A DNA stretch of 64,000 nucleotides, from positions 652,501 to 716,500 of the forward strand of contig JAOTOL010001479.1 in assembly GCA_034440575.1 (NCBI GenBank), in the 5' to 3' direction. How positions within the stretch are numbered: position 1 is the stretch's first letter; every line of letters starts with the position of its first letter. The stretch is from Imbricaverruca yamaguchii. Lineage: Eukaryota; Arthropoda; Thecostraca; Neoverrucidae. Made by a program: the position numbers and the translations under genes. Below, in pieces: positions 53,963 to 64,000 of this stretch. A model generated the notes under the pieces. That model was given only the letters and a program-made list of their open reading frames with translations, searched no databases and was not told the origin of the DNA.

Positions 53963-54281
53963 CAACAAAAACGTAGTCTATAAAATAACGTGCAACAGCT
54001 GTCTTGGAATATTTTATGTCGGAGAAACCAAGCGTAGCATCAGGGATAGGTACAATGAGCACTTGGGAGATGCCAGACTTCGGAGAGAATACACACCTTT
54101 AGGCGAACACATGATCGGCAAACATTCTAACATGGAACACAGCGACACTAACACAAACTTCAAAGTAGAAATTCTAGCAACAGCCAGGGACAACGCTGAT
54201 CTGAAGGTCCTCGAATCTCTACACATACGTAATCTACGGCCGCAACTAAACACGCAAACGACGTCTTGGTATATCACATAA
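53963..54281 (+). pseudogene. PLE-C fragment: GIY-YIG end only
   Basis: Starts abruptly at the head-to-head join within K-N-V-V-Y-K-I-T and runs to the normal stop. It carries only the GIY-YIG nuclease, without RT. Confidence 0.88.
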
Positions 54282-54656
54282 AATTACATGAACATAAATT
54301 ATATTTTATGTATTAAGCGTTACATTCGATATATGTCTATATATGTGTCGATATGTATATGGACCATCGGCCCGGGCTTCCTCAGAGGATTTTATCTTGA
54401 CCTAGTTGATTTCTGGTTTGGAGTTTCTTGTAGTGTCTGCAGGAATGGAGATGCTTTTCTGTGTTTCACGTGTATTTTTGCACGCTTTCTTCCCGCGTTT
54501 TTTCAATTGTTAACCCTGCCATTTTTTATATCACTCCTGATGATGGCCCCTGGCCGAAACGTTGAGTAATATAGCATGATCCCTAACGCTACTTTTGATG
54601 TTGAGTAAACCCAGCACCTCCTGGTATATTGAGGGTCGTACATTTCGTCTCACGCA
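54282..54656 (+). repeat. PLE terminal repeat (pLTR) 3, between PLE-C and PLE-D
   Basis: Plus-strand counterpart of 51,986-52,360, with the same conserved blocks, ending at the ATG of PLE-D. Confidence 0.85.
54528..54572 (+). ncRNA. Hammerhead-like ribozyme motif, PLE-C/PLE-D repeat
   Basis: Clearest copy to inspect on the given strand. ATATCACTC (54,528-54,536), CTGATGA (54,537-54,543), U, GGCC-CCT-GGCC (54,545-54,555), GAAACGTT, GAGTAATAT (54,564-54,572). Confidence 0.6.
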
Positions 54657-57600
54657 ATGTCTAAAACCCAGGAGCATCTAAGAGCCATTCTTCGTTGTAT
54701 TAAACAATGGTATAACAGTGGCGACCTCACGGAAGAAATGGCACAATTTGCAATTTTGCATCAAAAGCTAGGACGTGTCGAAGAACGGATCATCTTCCTC
54801 ATCAACTGCAGACATGAAAGGCTCTACCCCAGATTCATAGTCTCCAAGGTTCCAATTCTTCACAGCTCCAGCAGCCAGCGGGTCCGTAAACAAGTTAGCA
54901 AGCTTCAAGGTATCATGTTAGGAGAAGAAATTTCAGATGCTTACAGACATCGGGCTTATTTGAGGAGAAGTCTGCGCCGTTTGGAGCGGCGTTTGTCCTG
55001 CAGCTGTCCAGATTGGTGCTGGTTGTTGGAACAGTGCCACTCCCTCCTTCGTCATGAAAGAAGCGCTTGCAGACAAAGGTTAGTCAAGAAATTTGAATCG
55101 CTTCGGAAGCAGAATCGAGTAGACAGCAGCGGCTCATGCCGTGAGCTCGCATCAGGGCATGGGACACTGTCAAGCACTTGTCTTCCGGGAAGTACCCTCC
55201 TGCAGGTACCGTGTCCGAGTCACCTGCCCGAAAATGTCCAGAAGATAGAGTCTCCAGTGTCCTCAAGTGTTGCAGCAACGGAAGAAGTCTCCAGTTCGAC
55301 GCCTCGGCCCAGTCAGATCTCTAGGGACTCCACTTCACTACCCATAGAAACAAGTAATCTCTTTCCTCAGAAGTCAGAGGAGGACAAACTCGGCGATCCA
55401 GTGAGAACAGGTGTTTGTAGTGATGTTGGTGCTTCACCACGTAGTGTTGTCGGTTTTCGCTGCTGTGCGGATAGGGTCTGGTGCGCTTCGTTGTTTAGTG
55501 CGTTCGTGTCCAGCGTTGTGACTGTTAGGAACTTTGGGTGGGCTTTGGCAATGCGCGGGTGGTGTCTGTGTTTCATGATCTCCAGCGTTGTTTCTGGAGT
55601 CAGAAACTGCGGCGTGAGGCTAGCAGCCGCCCGCAGCGCACCACAAGAGGACGAACTTCGCCTAGGTACACACTCATCGTACCAACCACCTACGCCACTC
55701 CTAGATACAAACAATTTAGTTCACCACGCGGCTACTAGTGGAGAGAGCTCGGGTAGTTGCAGTACTTCAGGCACCCACGGTACGGACACCAACGGCGATG
55801 GCACTGAACAATACAGTACCAGTCGCACATCTAATCTAAGTAAGTTACCTCTAGACTCAGGTATATTGGGATTGCTTGACAAAGGCCCAAATTTTGCGTT
55901 ACCTCAAAAAGTAGATCGTAGCTGTTTGGAAAGGGCAGAATCAGGCGTAGAAAGGGCGATCTATGGTTTGCGGTGGAGGAATGTGAGGGAGACAAAACAG
56001 CAAACTGTACCTCAGGTACCGCAGGCAGGCTTATCACAAAGCACCTCTAGCACAGGTCATTCAAAGCTTCGCCCCATGTTTCCCGACACTCCTGCATACC
56101 AACCACCGAGAGCCACAACTCAATTAGAATCTGAATTGAAAGATTTAAAAACTAAAGTTCTAAAAGCATATAAATATCACAACAGAGCATCGAACAAAAG
56201 GTCGGACAATTATGCGAAACAGAGGGAAGTACTGCGGGAATTGAAAAACAACGATACTGTAATAGTGAAGCCGTCAGATAAATGCAAAGGATTCGTCGTG
56301 CTAAACAAAACGGATTACATTGAAAAGGCCAGGACAATAACGGATGATTATCAGAGCATTCCTTCCCAGCCAAACCCTACCAAACGTCTCGAAATCGAAA
56401 CGTGTACTATTATCAAGGAAACTTTATCCGGGAAGTTACATAAAGACACAGTTTTGTCTCTCCTCCCTCACTCCAGCCGCACAGCGGAATTATACGGGCT
56501 TCCAAAAAACCACAAATTAGGGGTTCCACTGCGCCCCATAGTGTCGGCCAGTGGTGACCCCCCTAGACAAGCTATCTTGGTTCTTGAGCAAGATTCTTGT
56601 CCAGATACTAGCGTTGGTTCCCGCCCATCTGACAAACACGGAGTCGTACCTACAGAGAGTGAAAGAAACGTTTCCTACCAAACTTCCGGAGGGCAGTATT
56701 GTTTTCACCATGGACGTCAAAAATTTATATGGCAGTATTCCGATAAAGGAGGGAATAGATGCTGTAATTCGCCTAATCGAGGACAATCTGGATGATATCC
56801 GTCTCTTCGGGATTGGGGTACAGGACTGTGCGAAATTACTAACACATATTTTCAGCAATAACCTCATACGTTTTGGTAACTCCATGTACAAGCAAACGAA
56901 AGGAGTGGCTATGGGCAACCGATGTGCACCTCCTTTAGCAATTGCTTTTATGCACCGCCTTGAGTCGAGCTTCCTAGCGTCGCATGATTTGAAGCCAGCT
57001 CTCTACATGAGGTATATAGACGATATTTTTGGTGTTTGGACACATGGCTTGGCCTCTCTGCTCGACTTCTTTGCAGAAATTAACCAACAACACTCCAGCA
57101 TCAAGTTCACCTTGGAACACACTGCTCATACCACTTCGATTCCTTTCCTCGATACGTTGTTTGTAGTTCAGGCTGATGGTAGCTACACCACCGAACTGTA
57201 CTTTAAACCAATGGCAGCCCCCATCATCTTGCATTATGATTCGGCCCACCCGATGGCCACTAAAAAGGCCGTTTTAACATCCCAAATGAGGAGAGCAGCA
57301 CGAGTCTCCTCCGACACTATTTCGTGCGAGCGGAGCCTTGCGAAGATGAAAACCCTTTTCCTGGAAAACGGATACCCAGCACATCGGGTACACTCCGCCG
57401 CTCGTGCTGTCCACCCTCACAACAGGAGTAGGATAAGTGGGCAACGTCGGCATCGAGCATGTAGCAATCCCAACTACGTCTACATGAGACTTCCTTTTGT
57501 CGATGACCAACTATGTCGACAGGTTAATGCAGCTATCCGTTCGTCTCATCTAGATCATGTTAGGGTAGCCTGGACTAGCGGACCTACACTGAAATCTTAC

Positions 57601-58008
57601 CTGGTCCGCTCAGCCCTGGAATTGTCGCCATGCCCTGCTGGTAGACGAACATGCCACACCTGTAGTAACGGGCTCAAAGGTAGATGCACGCGAAAAAACG
57701 TAGTCTATAAAATAACGTGCAACAGCTGTCTTGGAATATTTTATGTCGGAGAAACCAAGCGTAGCATCAGGGATAGGTACAATGAGCACTTGGGAGATGC
57801 CAGACTTCGGAGAGAATACACACCTTTAGGCGAACACATGATCGGCAAACATTCTAACATGGAACACAGCGACACTAACACAAACTTCAAAGTAGAAATT
57901 CTAGCAACAGCCAGGGACAACGCTGATCTGAAGGTCCTCGAATCTCTACACATACGTAATCTACGGCCGCAACTAAACACGCAAACGACGTCTTGGTATA
58001 TCACATAA
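54657..58008 (+). pseudogene. PLE-D ORF, full length with one frameshift
   Basis: Same protein as PLE-A apart from a few substitutions (for example R-P-M-F-P instead of R-T-M-F-P). An extra C in the C-run at about 56,571-56,576 shifts the frame right after V-S-A-S-G-D. The first part is 712 codons (54,657-56,795); the RT core and nuclease continue in the other frame to 58,008. A one-base change in a homopolymer may be a sequencing error, in which case this copy is intact too. Confidence 0.9.
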
Positions 58009-58432
58009 AATTACATGAACATAAATTATATTTTATGTATTAAGCGTTACATTCGATATATGTCTATATATGTGTCGATATGTATATGGACCATCGGCCC
58101 GGGCTTCCTCAGAGGATTTTATCTTGACCTAGTTGATTTCTGGTTTGGAGTTTCTTGTAGTGTCTGCAGCAATGGAGATGCTTTTCTGTGTTTCACGTGT
58201 ATTTTTGCACGCTTTCTTCCCGCGTTTTTTCAATTGTTAACCCTGCCATTTTTTATATCACTCCTGATGATGGCCCCTGGCCGAAACGTTGAGTAATATA
58301 GCATGATCCCTAACGCTACTTTTGATGTTGAGTAAACCCAGCACCTCCTGGTATATTGAGGGTCGTACATTTCGTCTCACGCAATGTCTAAAACCCAGGA
58401 GCATCTAAGAGCCATTCTTCGTTGTATTAAAA
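58009..58432 (+). repeat. PLE terminal repeat (pLTR) 4 and start of a further copy
   Basis: The terminal repeat is followed by 49 bases of the ORF start (ATGTCTAAAACCCAGGAGC...) ending at CGTTGTATTAAA. The 7,604-8,066 insertion in CR1 copy 1 ends at the same PLE base. Confidence 0.85.
58255..58299 (+). ncRNA. Hammerhead-like ribozyme motif, PLE-D 3' repeat
   Basis: Identical core and stems to 54,528-54,572. Confidence 0.6.
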
Positions 58433-58748
58433 AATAAAATTCCAACCGATTGGAAAAGGGCAAAAGTAGTCCCTTTTTTCAAAAAGGGAGAAAGGGGAAA
58501 GTTTAAAAAAAAATGGCCCATAAATTTTCAAACCTTTTCTTTAAGGTACTTAATCAAATATAAAAAAAAGAAAAAATAGTTATTTTTAAGAAAAAAAAAA
58601 AATTTTAAAAAAAAAACAAAAATTTTTAAAAAAAAAAACTTTTGTCTTACAAAATTCTTTAACCTTTTTTAACTCCCCAAAAAAATAATTTAAGAAAAAA
58701 AATTTCATTTAAAATATAATAATTTTAATAAAAAAAAAAAAAAAAAAA

Positions 58749-58794
<46 letters not shown>

Positions 58795-58860
58795 ACCACG
58801 CCTTCGGCCCAAAGTTTTTAAAATAAAAAAATAAAAATTATATTATTTTTTTTTTAGGTA
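58433..58860. other. Homopolymer-smeared CR1 sequence, probable consensus error
   Basis: Begins with readable CR1 (ATTCCAACCGATTGGAAAAG), then decays into A/T runs that follow the base order of CR1 ORF2, including A-runs of dozens around 58,727-58,792. Readable CR1 returns at about 58,857. Same kind of damage as 48,121-48,240. Confidence 0.65.
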
Positions 58861-58869
58861 GACAACAAA

Positions 58870-59834
58870 GAGTGATGCTAAATGGTACAGTCATCATGGC
58901 AAAATGTTCTTAGTGGAGTCCCCCAGGGGTCAGTACTGGGGCCACTACTGTTCATCATATTCGTAAATAACATTGAAAGTGGCCTAAACAGTAAAGTTTT
59001 GAAATTTGCGGATGATTTGAAGGTCTTTAGAGCAACAACAGGTCAAAATGAGCATATCTTGCTGCAAGAAGACTTAGACGAAATTGTGAAGTGGTCCGAG
59101 GAATGGCAAATGAAATTTAATTTGGTAAGTGCAAAATCATGCATGTGGGTAAGCAGCATATGAAGGCTCCATACTTGATGGGTGGCCTAGTGCTATCAGT
59201 GACTCAACAGGAGAAGGATTTAGGTGTTATTCTAAACACAAAATTTGGGGCATCAGAACAGACCAAGGAAGCCAGGAGGAAGGCACTGATAATGCTCGGG
59301 GCAATAAACAGGAATGTATCATACAGAAGTGAGGAAGTGATCAGGAAGCTTTACTGTGCATACGTCAGGCCACATTTGGAATACTGCATCCAAGCTTGGT
59401 CTCCTAGCTATGAAAAAGATTGTTGGCTTTTAGAGAGAGTACAAAGGAGGGCTACAAAAATGGTGAATGGCATAAGCAACCTGGCATATGAGGAAAGATT
59501 GAAGAAATTGAATATGTTTTCACTTAGATATTGAAGGCTGAGAGGATATCTCATCGATGTCTTTAAATTTGTCCATGGTCTGGAGAGGGGATACCTCGGG
59601 GAAATGTTTGAATTGAACAGAAATGATGCAATTAGAGGTCATAAATTCAAAATTAAAGTCAACCACAGCAGAACAAGGTTAAGGCAAACTTTCTTCACCA
59701 ACAGGGTAGTAGAACACTGGAACCAGCTGCCAGAAAACATTGTCAGTAGCAGCACATTGAACATATTTAAAAACAGCATAGACAATCATTATAAGAATAG
59801 AGGGCTTGCTTTTCAGTATTACAGGAAGGGCTGA
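58870..59834 (+). pseudogene. CR1 copy 3 RT and C-terminal remnant
   Basis: Retains S-G-V-P-Q-G-S-V-L-G-P and F-A-D-D-L-K. A one-base frame change near 59,130-59,140 and a stop at about 59,533 (Y-stop-R-L-R-G) break it. The remaining frame runs to 59,834. Confidence 0.88.
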
Positions 59835-59932
59835 TTGACAGATATGATGGGCAACTGGTTCAGTGTACAGAGTGCAACCAAGAAGGGCCCTTGTGGCTCA
59901 TAGCTGCACTAATCTTTTATGTCTTTGTCTTT

Positions 59933-60565
59933 ACGTTTCAAGAAGCTTGCACGGAAAGGTTCACCGGACGGTCAAACAAAGGATTCGGTTGTGAATTCCT
60001 AGAATAAAAAGCTTGTACTGCCACCAGAAGACGAGCGTAGCCATGAATATATTTCGGTAGATTATGCTGAATGTATAAAGGGAGATATATTTCACCAGGT
60101 TCAACTTAGTAGTGTGTAGCTGAATATAAAATGTTCAAAGGCTCCACGGTAAATTTTATGCAATGGAGAATTTTCCCTACCGCTTCCGAAGTCGCCGAAT
60201 CCAGTCTTTCAGCTTCTTTGGGATCGACCAAATGCATAGAGTTGTGGGGACTGCTTGGATTTAGACAGCTACGGCCGAGAGGCGTATTGAAATATTCTCC
60301 ACAAAGCATGGAGATTTTGAGAAATCTGCTGATTTTTGCTAAGCACCCTGGTTAGTTATTGTGGTTTAGGGGCGCATCGACTGCGTTGGTCATGCAGCAC
60401 CCATGGCAGCCAAACGTCCTCCAAACGGAGAATTCGCATAAATATACACGACCGCAACACACTTTGGATCCGCCAATGGCCCGCGGACTCCTTCAGCACA
60501 TGACTGAACATCAGTGAGTACGAAAAGCCGCTAAGCACCAATGGTAGCGGCACCCGTGTAGTCAC
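59933..60565. other. PNUTS intron sequence with SINE-head-like motif (3 of 4)
   Basis: GGGGCGCATCGACTGCGTTGG at about 60,369-60,389 is related to 18,031, 43,641 and 62,891. Nothing else is recognised. Confidence 0.35.
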
Positions 60566-60732
60566 CTTCATCTGTGGCTTGGCAGCAACCGGCGACGTGA
60601 CGGAGGGGGCCTCTTCTTTTTTGTCTTCTTTGGAAGACAGACGACGCACGCGCTTGGAAGCCTTGCGCTTGGTTTCAACAGAGATGGCGTTTAGCGCGTC
60701 CATAAACCCAGACGCCTCCTGCAGGTGCAGTG
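60566..60732 (-). CDS. PPP1R10: PNUTS exon, first one visible: SSGFMDAL-type motif
   Basis: Acceptor GTTGTTGCCGCAG (an alternative CCTGCAG lies 14 bases inside); donor ATGAAG|GTGACT, phase 0. It encodes E-A-S-G-F-M-D-A-L-N-A-I-S, then a basic stretch K-R-K-A-S-K-R-V-R-R-L-S and V-A-A-K-P-Q-M-K. S-G-F-M-D-A-L is a short conserved PNUTS motif, and the basic run is a likely nuclear localisation signal. The frame reads cleanly into the acidic exon at 46,100 across the 14.5-kb intron. Upstream exons with the TFIIS N-terminal-like domain are not in the window; none is recognisable between 60,733 and 64,000. Confidence 0.88.
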
Positions 60733-61369
60733 CTGCGGCAACAACACACCAGTCAATCACTGTTCACAAGGGCAACAGAGGCTAGATCTTTAAATACAGC
60801 ACCGGCTTGCGAATATAGTGAGTGATGGCCACATCGCAAGGGTTTTGTGGTGCACATTCCTGACATCATCGTTCTTTCAGTACAGAACAGCGCTGAGACA
60901 ATAAACGGGCTTCACAGGCTATCTGTCGTCACACAATCTCCGTGTGGTAAATTATCAAAAGTACAAGTTTCTGCTCCCATGCCATTCTTGAATAACATGA
61001 ACCTTGACCGCCTTGAGTTTTAGCTTCGGTGGGAAATTGTGCTTTGCAAGGCAACACATTTGCATCATCGCAACGCTTTATACGTCTTAGGTCGTATTAC
61101 CTTACGCATATATCGACACATCCTGAGCAAACCTGACTAGGTGTTGCTGGGTACCTTCCAAAACCATGGAAGAGTCATGTGCATCCTTAAGCACGTGCGT
61201 CAAGTTAATGTATTCGTATTCATCGACGAGTTCGTTAAAGGCGTATTTGTATTGGCATTCGGATTCAGTGATTGGTTTGTGATCGTCCGAATCAATTATC
61301 ACACATGTTTCCGCTTGTACCGATCACGCTGGAAGCAACTACATAAGTTTCGCATTACCACTTTAAAGG
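60733..61369. other. No recognisable feature
   Basis: Probably the next PNUTS intron. A 66-codon acidic minus-strand frame (61,102-61,302) lacks support. Confidence 0.3.
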
Positions 61370-62250
61370 TGAAGGTCAAACACATACCGGTTTCTTCGTT
61401 CGCCTCCCATTTTTTCGTTTTCACTCAAACCTGCCCCAATCTGGTATCAAGCGATAGCCTATGGTGAACCATCGTGTGACATTTCAAACCGGTGCACGTC
61501 AAAGTCAAGGTCAAAGGTCAGCTTCATTTATTATTAGACAGCGATATTTAAACGATATGGACCGAAAACGAGGTTCAGATGCAATCGTTTCAATTTCCAT
61601 GAAATCCGGGGGCAGGTATCTGCCCCCCTGCGATTTTTCCTAATTTTCCGCCATACTAATCGAGTTAGCAAGGCCAAACCTCGCATGGCTGCTCATTAGT
61701 CTTTTCCGGATGTCCTCACTCATTTTTAACCCTGGGTCAGTTTAGGTCAGGTCACCAGGTCAGGCGAAGCGACCCAACTACAGTCTAAGGAGTTCTAAGT
61801 GGCATAACTTCCACAGTAATTGGGCGATTGATTTCAAAATGTTCAAAAACACGTCATGTTCTCATCAAGGACCATAATATGTACATCGTTTTTTTCTCGT
61901 AGCATTGACCTTAGGTCATGTCGGGGACATGACTTCCCCATTATAGGGCTATGGTGAAATATACAAATGTCTCCTGGTTATATATTCGCTCTCGGAATTA
62001 TCTCACAGCGGTTGTCGAATGTAGTTGGAAGCTATGCTCAATGTTACCGCTGACATTTTTCTCAGTGACCTCACCGAGGTCATCTGAGGTCACCCGAGAT
62101 CACCACACATTTTTGCGCATTACATCGCACTGCATTGACCTAGAAGGCCGAAATTACCATCATTATGCTTGTATCGCCAAGTCGCGTCGATTTATACATA
62201 CATGCCCTCCCTAGACTATTTCATGACCTTGGCCTGAGGTCACAGTTTCG
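61370..62250. promoter_or_regulatory. Cluster of AGGTCA (nuclear-receptor-type) half-sites
   Basis: Paired sites: DR1 at 61,508-61,520, DR2 at 61,749-61,762, everted repeat with 5-base spacer at 62,066-62,082, DR4 at 62,077-62,092, and an everted repeat with 7-base spacer at 62,224-62,242. Single half-sites lie between. The spacing types match known receptor dimer sites. It could also be a decayed repeat with an AGGTCA-rich unit. Confidence 0.35.
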
Positions 62251-62689
62251 GTTGACTTGACTTTAAATCACACCGCCTATTGCCGATAGCACATTTCAAG
62301 GATTGTCGAATAGCGTTCGCTGTTTGTTTCTATCTGTTACAGGTCCTGAGATATGTGTCAATATCTGAGTCCCACCCGATCTGGTCGAATTTGGACTATG
62401 ACGGCCCAGTGACCTGAATATTGTAGAGCGAAAAAATACCCGAAACACTTTCGATAGAGCCTGCCACCAGCTATCCAACGCCGTTTTCAGTTTGTCGCTA
62501 GCTAGCATAGTTCTAAAGATCTTAGGGGGTAGACATCTGCCCCCCCCGGACATGCGAAGTTGGCGCGGACCGCCGAACGTGCGAGTGTCAATGGTTTAAT
62601 GCAAGTTATCAAATCTTCCAGAGAAGTCACGCGTGAATGCACACGATTTTATAACCAAACAGAGTTCATAACCGCGTGAGATAAATGTA
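62251..62689. other. No recognisable feature
   Basis: Two near-identical GGGGGNAGNNATCTGCCCCCC-like stretches occur at about 61,610-61,632 and 62,525-62,546. Otherwise nothing. Confidence 0.3.
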
Positions 62690-63012
62690 TTCAGGGGTGG
62701 ATCTGGGAAACCCATGGGGGCACCTGTCTGAAGGGGCGTCATCTCTCCTGCGCGTCGTCACTGCGAGAACGCCTGGAGGGCCGCCTCCGGCTTAATAATT
62801 CGAGGGGGCAGACTGCACTCGGTCCTTCCTGAAGGGGCGCCTTTACATACAAGGGGAATCCATACTGGCTCCTCTAGCTGACAACTTTGAGTTATTTGAG
62901 ATTAATGGCGCATCGACTGAGTCGGTCATGTAGCTAGCTCACAAATTCGAGCGGGTACACTGGAACCCTTTCAGAGGGGCGTCACCTTCCATGTTGGGGG
63001 GGGGGGGGGTAC
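62690..63012 (+). repeat. GGGGCGCC-rich dispersed repeat with SINE-head-like motif (4 of 4)
   Basis: Shares GGATCTGGGAAACCCATGGGG, GAAGGGGCG and GGGGCGCCTTTACAT with 27.2-27.4 and 29.1-29.3 kb. A GGCGCATCGACTGAGTCGG motif sits at 62,908-62,926. Ends in a G-run (62,996-63,008). Confidence 0.45.
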
Positions 63013-64000
63013 ATGCCATCAGTGCATATCTTTTATCCACCTTGGTCGGCTTTCCATCGAAATTTATCCCGTAGAACCGGAAACCATGTGAAAGGCACGT
63101 CCACTTTTACTAGAATGAAGCCATTATCCAATATTCTCGTTTTTCTGCTGCAAGAGGGGGAACGTTCAGCATACCTACGACATTGCTCTGACGATCGTGA
63201 AATGGATTGCAGCACATACGACATAAAGCTTATAGTTCATACGCAGTGATCAGGAGTGAAAATTGCTAATTTTAAGAGTGCGTTTTGGTTTCCAAAATAT
63301 TATTTTTAACAATAGTAAATATGGAAACCAGACACTGAAGATCAGACGGCTGACCATTTCCTTCTTGGGGGGGGGGAGGTATGCAAAGCTACCCCTCTAT
63401 CCCGTCCAAACTTATTGCGTCCTTGGCTTGTCCCCCCTCCAATTTCGAAACCGAGGCTACACCCATGACAACAGCCTCAGCGGACGGCTACAGTAGACAG
63501 CCCCAACAACAAGCGAATATGCAAACCAAATCAATGGTACGGGGCATATCTATGTAGGCACACATGATAAGGTATTGAAAAACAAGTCACAGATGAAAGT
63601 ACGACTACATAAATGTAGATACTGCATGACATTCATTTCGTATACGGTATCGGCTTGTTGCTGGAACCGTGCAATGCAACAGCAACAAACGTTGATTGAG
63701 ACTAAACCTATGTCATTGAACACAGTTATATAGTCATGCACTCATCTGAGACATGTTTTCAAAAGCTTGCCATGTCTACATCAATCTGCTCGTAACATTA
63801 ATCCTGTTGGCATAGTTGCTGGCTTCTGGAGCTGCTGTGAGTGTTGATGACTTCACGGACATTTCGGCACATCGAGTTTTGAGACACCCTCCAGATGATT
63901 TAATCGAGGTAATTGGTTGTGCACCATGCGAGATTTTCAATTAAATGTTAAATTTTCAGCAGTAGCCTATAAGAGCCAATTAATCGGCATTCTCTCCACG
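63013..64000. other. No recognisable feature
   Basis: Contains a G-run near 63,368 and only short frames. Presumed PNUTS intron or upstream DNA. Confidence 0.3.

Larger units (their letters stand above)
48255..58432. mobile_element. Palindromic array of four Penelope-like element copies
   Basis: Minus strand from the centre outward: partial PLE-B (53,962-52,361), terminal repeat, full PLE-A (51,985-48,635), terminal repeat. Plus strand from the centre: partial PLE-C (53,963-54,281), terminal repeat, full-length PLE-D (54,657-58,008), terminal repeat and the first 49 bases of another copy. Copies are almost identical. Partial plus full copies in tandem, and inverted joins, are characteristic of Penelope-like elements. 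The whole array interrupts CR1 copy 3. Confidence 0.9.
58433..59932 (+). mobile_element. CR1-type LINE, copy 3, right part
   Basis: Resumes CR1 ORF2 at I-P-T-D-W-K-R-A and runs to the 3' end with TTATGTCTTTGTCTTTA near 59,915-59,932, a degraded octamer tail. Confidence 0.85.

Noticed and set aside
54288..54569. 93-codon frame in each PLE terminal repeat
   Set aside because: It overlaps the ribozyme-like motif and has no known domain. Its identity among copies reflects recent duplication, not selection.

Overview
This is a eukaryotic, almost certainly invertebrate animal, genome window. It holds one recognisable host gene, split by long introns, in repeat-rich DNA with CR1 and Penelope-like retroelements and several minisatellite families. 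The host exons are GC-rich with conserved splice sites while introns and intergenic DNA are AT-richer. That fits several arthropod or other invertebrate lineages, but the sequence does not settle the species. There are no operons, bacterial signals or CRISPR arrays.

Host gene. On the minus strand, six coding exons between 60,732 and 33,676 form the C-terminal two thirds or so of PNUTS (PPP1R10), the nuclear PP1 regulatory subunit. The exons are 60,566-60,732, 45,926-46,100, 45,412-45,639, 42,678-42,918, 35,469-35,703 and 33,676-34,284. All donor/acceptor phases agree. They carry the RVxF PP1-docking motif, the conserved segment after it, a Gly/Pro-rich tail and a CCCH zinc finger. The N-terminal TFIIS-like domain must lie beyond 64,000. 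Introns hold minisatellites, small repeats and, in the 14.5-kb intron 46,101-60,565, a large nested retroelement complex.

Mobile elements. Three CR1-type LINE copies are present. Copy 1 (6,094-8,607, minus) is 5'-truncated and broken. Copy 2 (13,441 to about 17,527, minus) has an intact 1000-residue ORF2 and an esterase-domain ORF1. Copy 3 (46,431-48,253 plus 58,433-59,932, plus strand) is split by a 10-kb array of Penelope-like elements (PLEs). That array is two tandem PLE dimers facing each other at about 53,963; one full 1116-residue RT plus GIY-YIG ORF is intact. PLE terminal repeats contain a hammerhead-ribozyme-like core. A 463-bp PLE derivative sits in CR1 copy 1 at the same CR1 position: two inverted PLE terminal repeats around a captured piece of CR1, flanked by a 12-13-bp target duplication. 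Other elements are a different broken LINE (11,190-13,440), a decayed RT fragment (9,558-10,000), a decayed second PLE lineage (20,730-21,880), a 294-bp MITE with a 10-bp duplication, and tRNA-like SINE fragments.

Region by region. 1-5,000: degenerate minisatellites and an inverted/tandem 1-kb repeat. 5.1-5.7 kb: CpG-rich segment with a possible first exon. 5.8-9.3 kb: AGATCTAC satellite element interrupted by CR1-1. 9.5-17.5 kb: LINEs. 17.5-33 kb: mostly decayed repeats, no recognisable host gene. 33.4-60.7 kb: PNUTS. 60.8-64 kb: intron or upstream DNA with clustered AGGTCA half-sites and repeats.

Caution: the sequence at both edges of the PLE array (48,121-48,240 and 58,433-58,860) looks like homopolymer-smeared CR1, so the assembly there, and perhaps the palindrome itself, may be wrong.
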